Source: an uncultured Odoribacter sp. (lineage in GTDB: Bacteria > Bacteroidota > Bacteroidia > Bacteroidales > Marinifilaceae). Taken from it: a DNA stretch of 20,849 nucleotides. Position numbers and translations under genes: made by a program. The notes below the pieces were generated by a model. It saw only the letters and a program-made list of their open reading frames with translations, was not told the DNA's origin and did not search any database. Numbering within the stretch: position 1 is the stretch's first letter; each line of letters opens with the position of its first letter. Positions 14,401-20,849 of the stretch are shown here, piece by piece. Location of the stretch: positions 1 through 20,849 of the forward strand of contig UQTM01000057.1 in the NCBI GenBank assembly GCA_900544025.1, in the 5' to 3' direction.

Positions 14401-15177
14401 ATGATAAAAGCAGTATTTTTAGACATCGACGGCACTTTGGTGAGCTTCAACACCCACCGTGTTCCGCAGTCGGCGGTGGAAGCCGTGCGCGAACTGCGGG
14501 CGAAAGGGATAAAAGTGTTCATTGCCACCGGCCGCCACATGCAGTTTATAAACAATCTGGGCGACATGGAGTTCGACGGATACATCACCCTGAACGGTAG
14601 CTATTGTTTCGCCGGACGGGATAAGGTGATCTACAAGCGGGGAATATTGGAAGAAGACATTCGCGGACTGGTGCACTTTTTGAAAACCGAAGGGGAGTTT
14701 CCCTGCATTTTCGTGCGGGAGCGGGACGCATTCCTGAATATGGACTCCAAAGAAGTCGAAGAATTATTGAAACTGATCGATTTAGGCATGCCTCCTGTGA
14801 AAGGGACGGATGAAGCCCTGAAAGGTGAGATTTTCCAATTGCTGGCCTTCTTCACCCCGGAGCAGGAAAAACGGGTGATGGCGGTGCTGAAAGATTGTGA
14901 GGCTACCCGCTGGACACCGCTTTTTGCCGATGTGATCCCTACCGGAGGAAGCAAGCGGGTGGGGATGGAAAAAATACTGGACTATTTCGGGCTTACCCGC
15001 GAGGAAACGATGGCATTCGGCGACGGCGGTAACGATATTCCCATGCTGGAATATGCCGGGATAGGCGTAGCTATGGGGAACGCAGCCGAAAAGGTGGCCC
15101 GTTCGGCCGATTTCGTTACCCGCAGCGTGGACGACGACGGCGTGGCGTATGCCCTGAAACATTTCGGATTGCTATAA
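14401..15177 (+). CDS. Cof-type HAD-superfamily phosphatase
   Basis: The 258-residue protein belongs to the haloacid-dehalogenase superfamily, whose members hydrolyse sugar phosphates and other small phosphorylated compounds in the cytoplasm. Motif I is the opening FLDIDGTL with Asp8 (nucleophile) and Asp10. Motif II is IATGRH. A cap domain (about residues 80-180) sits between the motifs, as in the Cof family. Motif III is the Lys in SKRVGMEKIL, and motif IV is FGDGGNDIPML. The ending VARSADFVTRSVDDDGVAYA is also typical. Length is normal. Start at ATG 14401 after AAGAAG. The substrate cannot be told from sequence. It is the first chromosomal gene after the phage block and looks intact. Confidence 0.9.
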   Translation: MIKAVFLDIDGTLVSFNTHRVPQSAVEAVRELRAKGIKVFIATGRHMQFINNLGDMEFDGYITLNGSYCFAGRDKVIYKRGILEEDIRGLVHFLKTEGEFPCIFVRERDAFLNMDSKEVEELLKLIDLGMPPVKGTDEALKGEIFQLLAFFTPEQEKRVMAVLKDCEATRWTPLFADVIPTGGSKRVGMEKILDYFGLTREETMAFGDGGNDIPMLEYAGIGVAMGNAAEKVARSADFVTRSVDDDGVAYALKHFGLL

Positions 15178-15297
15178 AATCCCGTCACGAACCGCCGGGA
15201 TAACAGGACGAAAAGAAGTGAACGCTTGAACCTCTTTAAGAAAATCTGGAAAATCATCCGGTGTGAACCGGAAAAATGGAATCTTAACGACAGTACG

Positions 15298-15654
15298 ATG
15301 AACTATTTATTTTTAGAATACCCGGCATGCAACACCTGCCGGAAAGCCCGGAAGTGGCTGGATGAACACGGGGTGGAATACACCGCCCGCCACATTGTGG
15401 AACAGCGTCCCTCGGAAGCGGAACTCCGGGAATGGATAAAACAAAGCGGCTTGCCGTTGAAAAGCTTTTTCAACACCAGCGGCCTGGTTTATAAATCCCT
15501 GCAACTCAAAGACCGCCTCCCGGAAATGAGCGAAGAGGAACGGATCGCCCTGCTGGCTTCCGACGGGAAACTGGTGAAACGCCCTTTGCTGGTGGCGAAA
15601 GACCGGGTGATTGTAGGTTTCCAGCCCGAAGCATGGGAAAAATTGCTGGACTGA
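15298..15654 (+). CDS. ArsC/Spx-family thioredoxin-fold protein
   Basis: The 118-residue protein starts at ATG 15298, which gives the family's usual MNYLFLEYPACNTCRKA. An upstream TTG at 15226 would add 24 residues not expected in the family. It has the CxxC site Cys11-Asn-Thr-Cys14 and the family features SFFNTSG-x-Y, LKDRLPEMSEEERIALLASD and GKLVKRPLLV, the last containing the conserved Lys-Arg-Pro. This matches the arsenate-reductase-like/YffB branch. These proteins are thiol-disulfide reductases or regulators; a role in arsenate reduction is not shown here. It follows the HAD gene on the same strand after 120 bases that hold a weak ATCCCG/CGGGAT hairpin but no T-run. Confidence 0.88.
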   Translation: MNYLFLEYPACNTCRKARKWLDEHGVEYTARHIVEQRPSEAELREWIKQSGLPLKSFFNTSGLVYKSLQLKDRLPEMSEEERIALLASDGKLVKRPLLVAKDRVIVGFQPEAWEKLLD

Positions 15655-15699
15655 AAGGTAAATTTTTATAAAAAAGTTATGCCGGGACGTGAGGGGAAT

Positions 15700-15737
15700 C
15701 TGCCCGCTCCCTGGGTATGGGGGAGGTCGGTCGCCTT
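15700..15737 (+). terminator. Possible terminator between convergent genes
   Basis: GCTCCC followed by GGGGAG (with a loop TGGGTATG) lies before TCGCCTTTTT, between the ArsC-family stop at 15654 and the convergent transporter stop at 15740. The spacing to the T-run is loose. Confidence 0.35.
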
Positions 15738-15739
15738 TT

Positions 15740-16816
15740 TCATTTCCCGGTTTCCCGGAAGGCCACATCGGGCCGGGGCGGGTGTGACAGCCTTTCCCGA
15801 ACGGGTGCGTATGCTGCCTTACGTTTATAATGCCGGGCGATAAAAGAACAAACCACCAGCTGGATCTGGTGGAAAATAATCAACGGAAGCACCAGGCTCG
15901 CCGTCGAAGCCCCGATGCCTGCAAAAATCACCCTGGCCATAGGCAAGCCGCTTGCCAACGTCTTTTTGGAACCGCAAAACAAAATAGCGATCCGGTCTTC
16001 CTCGCTGAATTTTAGATATTTGGAAGAATAATAGGTAAATAAAAGCAACACCGCTAAGATCAGCACATCGATCACGACAATCCAAAACAAGATCGTCAGG
16101 GAAATATTTTCAAAATAATGATGCTGCATCGAATCGCTGAACGCCATATAAACCACCAGCAATATCGTCCCGTTGTCCACGATATTGGCCAGCGTTTTCT
16201 GGCGGTCGATCCAGCCGGCTATCCGTCGGCGGGCAATATGCCCGGCCACGAACGGCAATAAAATTTGAAGGACGATCTCCGTGATCGTTTTCAGATCGAT
16301 CTCTGCATTCACTCCGGAAGTCCCCGCCAAAAACAGGTTTACCAGAAAAGGGGTAATGAAAATGCCTAAGAAATTCGATAGCGAAGCGCTGCACACCGCT
16401 GCCGGCACATTGCCTTTTGCAATAGAGGTGAACGCAATGGACGACTGGACGGTGGACGGAAGAAAACAGAGGTATAATATCCCGAAATAAAACAACTCGT
16501 TCCCTCCCTTGAAAAGCGGGGAAAAAACAGGTTTGAACAGAAAACCGATAAGTGGAAAAATCACGAAAGTCGATAAGAGCACCAGCAGGTGCAGCCGCCA
16601 GTTGATGGCTCCCTGAACGATCGCTTGCCGTGACAGTTTAGCCCCGTGGATAAAAAACAAAGCCGCCAGACTGATAGAAGTCAGGGCATTGAATCCGTCG
16701 TATAAAATCCCGCCCGGAGGCAGGGGGAACACGACAGACAACAAAATAACAGCCGTCAGGGCAAGGAGGAAACCATCGACAACCTGCCTGATCCAATGGT
16801 CGGAAGGAATCATCAT
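15740..16816 (-). CDS. Bile-acid:sodium symporter family transporter
   Basis: The 358-residue inner-membrane protein has about nine or ten hydrophobic segments and belongs to the SBF-like/YfeH branch of the bile acid:sodium symporter family. Family signs are the LSLAALFFIHGAKLS-type first half, FLPSTVQSSIAFTSIAKGNVP, the TITEIVLQILLPFVAGHIAR segment and GSKKTLASGLPMARVIFAG, the crossover region of this branch. A short charged C-terminus follows. Two ATGs open the gene (16816 and 16813). The substrate is not known; the family carries organic anions with sodium. A -7-like box lies just upstream (16836-16843). The histidine kinase gene further upstream reads the same way but there is a 195-base gap. 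Confidence 0.88.
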   Translation of the reverse strand: MMIPSDHWIRQVVDGFLLALTAVILLSVVFPLPPGGILYDGFNALTSISLAALFFIHGAKLSRQAIVQGAINWRLHLLVLLSTFVIFPLIGFLFKPVFSPLFKGGNELFYFGILYLCFLPSTVQSSIAFTSIAKGNVPAAVCSASLSNFLGIFITPFLVNLFLAGTSGVNAEIDLKTITEIVLQILLPFVAGHIARRRIAGWIDRQKTLANIVDNGTILLVVYMAFSDSMQHHYFENISLTILFWIVVIDVLILAVLLLFTYYSSKYLKFSEEDRIAILFCGSKKTLASGLPMARVIFAGIGASTASLVLPLIIFHQIQLVVCSFIARHYKRKAAYAPVRERLSHPPRPDVAFRETGK

Positions 16817-16835
16817 ATTTTCGTAATATAGGCTG

Positions 16836-16843
16836 CAAAAATA
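16836..16843 (-). promoter_or_regulatory. Bacteroidetes -7 box before the transporter
   Basis: On the minus strand TATTTTTG (16843 to 16836) fits TAnnTTTG and lies 20 bases before ATG 16816. A -33 TTTG at the usual distance is not evident. Confidence 0.4.
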
Positions 16844-17011
16844 ATAAAATTCGGTGCAGACATGCAGCCGGACATTACTTTTCGGGAGGGTTTACAGGAA
16901 GTTTTTAATAAATGATTTAAAGAGCCGGTATTTCTTGCCTTTTCCTTTTTCAGAAAATCTTGGGATTCCCGTAGCAAAAGAGTTTTAATATCGTCCTCTT
17001 ACTCCCGTTCA

Positions 17012-18850
<1,839 letters not shown>

Positions 18851-18916
18851 AAAAATAAAATTAAAATAATGTACATAGATAGTAAAAAGAAATGAAATAT
18901 TGAATGTAAAAACGAT

Positions 18917-18943
18917 TATATTTGACGAAGGCATTCCAATGCC
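18917..18943 (+). promoter_or_regulatory. Promoter -7 box and palindrome before the DUF3795 gene
   Basis: TATATTTG (18917-18924) fits the TAnnTTTG -7 box; no clear -33 TTTG stands at the usual distance. Six bases later GGCATT-CC-AATGCC (18930-18943) is a perfect inverted repeat at the expected transcription start, so it may be an operator or a 5' hairpin. The first gene starts at 18966. Confidence 0.5.
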
Positions 18944-18965
18944 TTTATACAAACAATAAGAAATA

Positions 18966-19316
18966 ATGGAACATACTTTTTCTGCTGATAATGATGGAAT
19001 CGTTGCCGCTTGCGGGCTATATTGCGGGGCTTGCCGGCGGCATCGGAAGGGAAACTGTCCCGGATGTCCGGGAAACGACAAAGCACAATGGTGCAAAATA
19101 CGTACCTGCTGCTGGGAACACGCTTTCCGCAGTTGTGCCGATTGTCCGGATGAAACCTATACCGCCTGTAAAAAGTTCAACAATCTGGCCGGAAAAATAT
19201 TTGCCGTCCTCTTCCGTTCCGATCGTCCTGCCTGTATCGCCCGGATTAAAACTGTGGGATACGAGCAGTATGCAAGGGAAATGCACGATACGAACCGCCA
19301 AACCATTAAAAAATAA
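18966..19316 (+). CDS. DUF3795 cysteine-rich zinc-binding-like protein
   Basis: The 116-residue protein carries eleven cysteines in residues 16-68, in the DUF3795 pattern: CGLYCGAC, CPGC, WCKIRTCC, SCADCP, then ACKKF. This arrangement suggests binding of zinc or an iron-sulfur cluster. Members of the family are small, widespread in anaerobes and have no settled function. The start ATG 18966 is preceded by a promoter-like box. The next gene (19329) begins 12 bases after its stop and also encodes a Cys-motif protein, so the two probably form an operon. It is divergent from the histidine kinase gene. Confidence 0.85.
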   Translation: MEHTFSADNDGIVAACGLYCGACRRHRKGNCPGCPGNDKAQWCKIRTCCWEHAFRSCADCPDETYTACKKFNNLAGKIFAVLFRSDRPACIARIKTVGYEQYAREMHDTNRQTIKK

Positions 19317-19328
19317 AGCCTTCCGGAA

Positions 19329-20042
19329 ATGCCCCTTTGGAATCCCTGGCACGGTTGCCACAAGTTGAGTGCAGGCTGCGTGAACTGCTATGTTTACCGG
19401 ACGGACGGCAAACACGGAATCGACAGCTCTGTGGTGGTGAAGACTAAAAGCTTCGGCCTGCCCGTTCGGAAAAAACGGGACGGCAGCTACAAGATCGGAG
19501 CGGGAGAGATGGTATATACCTGCTTTTCTTCCGATTTTTTCGTGGAGGATGCCGACGAATGGAGGGGGGAAGCCTGGGAAATGATCCGTAGCCGTCCCGA
19601 TCTCCGTTTTTTGATGATAACCAAGCGTATCGACCGTTTGCAGGCGGTTGTTCCGGATGATTGGGGGGAGGGGTACGACAACGTAACGATTTGTTGTACG
19701 ATGGAAAATCAGGAACGTGCGGACTACCGCCTGCCGATCTACCGGGCTGCACCGGTAAAACATAAAATCATTGTTTGCGAGCCCTTGCTGAGCGCCGTCG
19801 ATCTCTCGCCCTATTTAGGCGCATGGGTGGAGCAGGTCATTGTCGGCGGCGAATCCGGCCGGGAGGCACGTACTTGCCATTACGATTGGGTGCTCGGCAT
19901 CCGCCGCCAATGCGTGGAACACGGTATTTCTTTCCGTTTCAGGCAGACCGGGGCACGCCTGCTGAAAGACGGACAACTCTACCGCATCCGGCGGCAGTTC
20001 CAGCACTCGCAGGCGCGGAAAGCCGGCATCGATTACCTGTAA
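19329..20042 (+). CDS. DUF5131 family protein (phage Gp37/Gp68-like)
   Basis: The 237-residue protein opens with the family's WNP-x-HGC then SAGCVNCY, giving Cys10, Cys17 and Cys20. It has TCFSSDFF, a LRFLMITKRIDRL segment, IIVCEPLLSAVDLSPYL and VIVGGESGREARTC, all typical of DUF5131, also called the phage protein Gp37/Gp68 family. The Cys motif resembles the cluster-binding site of radical-SAM-type enzymes, but the family's activity is not known. Despite the family name, it stands among chromosomal genes well outside the phage block, paired with the DUF3795 gene. Length fits shorter members. Start at ATG 19329 keeps the expected N-terminus. Confidence 0.85.
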   Translation: MPLWNPWHGCHKLSAGCVNCYVYRTDGKHGIDSSVVVKTKSFGLPVRKKRDGSYKIGAGEMVYTCFSSDFFVEDADEWRGEAWEMIRSRPDLRFLMITKRIDRLQAVVPDDWGEGYDNVTICCTMENQERADYRLPIYRAAPVKHKIIVCEPLLSAVDLSPYLGAWVEQVIVGGESGREARTCHYDWVLGIRRQCVEHGISFRFRQTGARLLKDGQLYRIRRQFQHSQARKAGIDYL

Positions 20043-20106
20043 GCACATCGATTGTAAATTCCGGTTTATTTCCGATATTTGTTAGAGTATTCCTAATCGC
20101 TTCGAT

Positions 20107-20538
20107 ATGATAACCATTACCGAAATACAAGAATTTAACGCCGGGGATTTCCGGATAGCGCAACAATGGGTGGAAATCCTGTCGCCACAGGCAGAAACAT
20201 TGACGGAATCCGCTTTTCGCGGCATCATCGCCTCGCCCTGCAGCCACCTGTTCTTTGCCCGTGAGGGCGAAACTCCGGCGGGAATGCTCACCCTGGGCTA
20301 TTATACAAGTCCTACCGGGATGAAAGCCTGGATCGAGGACGTCGTCGTGGCCCCCGCTTTCCAGGGGCGGGGCATAGGGAAAACTCTGGTAGAGCACGCC
20401 ATCCGCTTCGCCGCATCTGCCGGGGCAGACCTTTTGATGCTCACCTCCAATCCTTCCCGCGTCGCTGCCAACCGGCTCTATCAGGCATTGCATTTCGAGC
20501 GGAAAGAAACCAATGTTTACCGCATGAAATTAAAATAA
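20107..20538 (+). CDS. GNAT-family N-acetyltransferase
   Basis: The 143-residue cytoplasmic enzyme transfers an acetyl group from acetyl-CoA to an amine of unknown substrate. Acetyl-CoA binding motif A is VVVAPAFQGRGIGKTLVEHA with Gln86-Gly-Arg-Gly-Ile-Gly91. Motif B is NRLYQALHF near residue 122. The end KETNVYRMKL is typical of the fold. Length is normal for a single-domain GNAT. It begins 64 bases after the DUF5131 gene; GATATTTG (about 20073-20080) resembles a -7 box, so it may have its own promoter. Confidence 0.9.
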   Translation: MITITEIQEFNAGDFRIAQQWVEILSPQAETLTESAFRGIIASPCSHLFFAREGETPAGMLTLGYYTSPTGMKAWIEDVVVAPAFQGRGIGKTLVEHAIRFAASAGADLLMLTSNPSRVAANRLYQALHFERKETNVYRMKLK

Positions 20539-20580
20539 AAGGCGGTTACTGTAACTTGATCCCAAATTTGAAATGTCCGG

Positions 20581-20652
20581 CATTCCTGTCTGGAAGCGGC
20601 TGCATATCGCGCTCCGTTTTCGGGACACGATATGCAGCCCGGCAGGGAATGT
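20581..20652. repeat. Long imperfect inverted repeat between convergent genes
   Basis: GGCTGCATATCG (20598-20609) pairs perfectly with CGATATGCAGCC (20628-20639) around an 18-base loop. The outer flanks CATTCCTG and CAGGGAATG can extend the stem imperfectly. It lies downstream of both the acetyltransferase gene and the gene entering from the right. Confidence 0.55.
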
Positions 20653-20696
20653 AAAACCTCCGCCGGGATAGACGGCCTATCCCGGCGGAGGTTTTT
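20653..20696. terminator. Strong bidirectional terminator
   Basis: A 15-base arm (20657-20671) beginning CCTCCGCC pairs perfectly with 20677-20691 around ACGGC. The arm is preceded by AAAA and followed by TTTTT, so it works as a factor-independent terminator in both directions, for the acetyltransferase gene and for the convergent gene on its right. Confidence 0.9.
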
Positions 20697-20717
20697 GCTT
20701 TTCTGTTGCTCCGGTCT

Positions 20718-20849
20718 TTACAGCACCTCTTTGATATGCTTGTAATTCGAATTGATCGTATCGATAATTTCCTGAGTTCGTCCGGTGACCAGCATCCTGT
20801 ACATCGCTTGCGCAAACCCCGTCATCTGGCTCCATTCCACCATCGCCGG
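20718..20849 (-). CDS. C-terminal end of an unrecognised protein (partial)
   Basis: On the minus strand, 43 residues run from the window edge to TAA at 20718-20720. They read PAMVEWSQMTGFAQAMYRML, then VTGRTQEIIDTINSNYKHIK and EVL. Codon use is normal and the bidirectional terminator lies 22 bases past the stop, which supports a real gene end. The segment looks helical. It is too short for me to name the family. Confidence 0.6.
   Translation of the reverse strand, partial: PAMVEWSQMTGFAQAMYRMLVTGRTQEIIDTINSNYKHIKEVL

Noticed and set aside
15226..15297. Upstream TTG start of the ArsC-family gene
   Set aside because: It adds 24 residues not present in the family; ATG 15298 gives the expected N-terminus.
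18851..19096. N-terminal extension of the histidine kinase with a hydrophobic segment
   Set aside because: It is read from the AT-rich divergent promoter region and from the opposite strand of the DUF3795 gene; the PAS domain begins properly at ATG 18850.
20546..20815. 89-residue minus-strand open frame
   Set aside because: It crosses a strong terminator and a large hairpin; the real gene end is in another minus frame stopping at 20718.

Overview
The window reads as a Bacteroidales genome fragment (probably a metagenome-derived contig). It carries the late structural block of a tailed phage or prophage, followed by ordinary chromosomal genes. The Bacteroidetes assignment rests on recognisable TAnnTTTG -7 boxes, weak or absent Shine-Dalgarno sites before many genes, and typical Bacteroidales housekeeping families. 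About the first 205-225 bases look foreign: a GC-rich amino-acid ABC permease start, with a strong GAAGGAGG ribosome site, is fused head-on into the 3' part of a phage terminase gene. This looks like a chimeric assembly join or a recombination scar.

Phage block (about 222-13,900). A large terminase gene (truncated by the join) and a small upstream partner run leftward. From the same 135-bp divergent region a long rightward block starts: a charged scaffold-like protein, the major capsid protein with an odd hydrophobic N-terminus, a small two-part protein, a head-tail adaptor-like protein, and then two parallel adhesion modules. Module A (4895-7481) is a small beta-type protein, a 124-residue fibre-associated protein and a 625-residue fibre. 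Module B (8719-13,895) is a paralogue of the small protein, a tail-collar protein, a 1141-residue fibre with pyocin-knob-like modules and an S74-type self-cleaving chaperone, and a further unknown protein. A pair of mutually related unknown proteins (7524-8496) lies between the modules. A palindrome centred on GGCAAAGTTTGCC occurs exactly twice, upstream of the whole block and upstream of module B. Both copies sit the same distance before a -7-like box, so this is the best candidate for a phage-specific late promoter or operator. No portal, tape measure, lysis, integrase or replication gene is visible; some may lie left of the truncated terminase.

Boundary (13,896-14,400). About 500 non-coding bases hold a factor-independent terminator-like hairpin and an imperfect 29-nt tandem repeat.

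Chromosomal part (14,401-20,849). It holds a Cof-type HAD phosphatase, an ArsC/Spx-family thioredoxin-fold protein, a bile-acid:sodium-symporter-family transporter, a soluble three-PAS histidine kinase, a cysteine-rich DUF3795 protein followed by a DUF5131 protein, a GNAT acetyltransferase, and the C-terminal end of an unrecognised gene entering from the right. A strong bidirectional terminator separates the last two. These genes look like normal host genes and show no functional link to the phage block.
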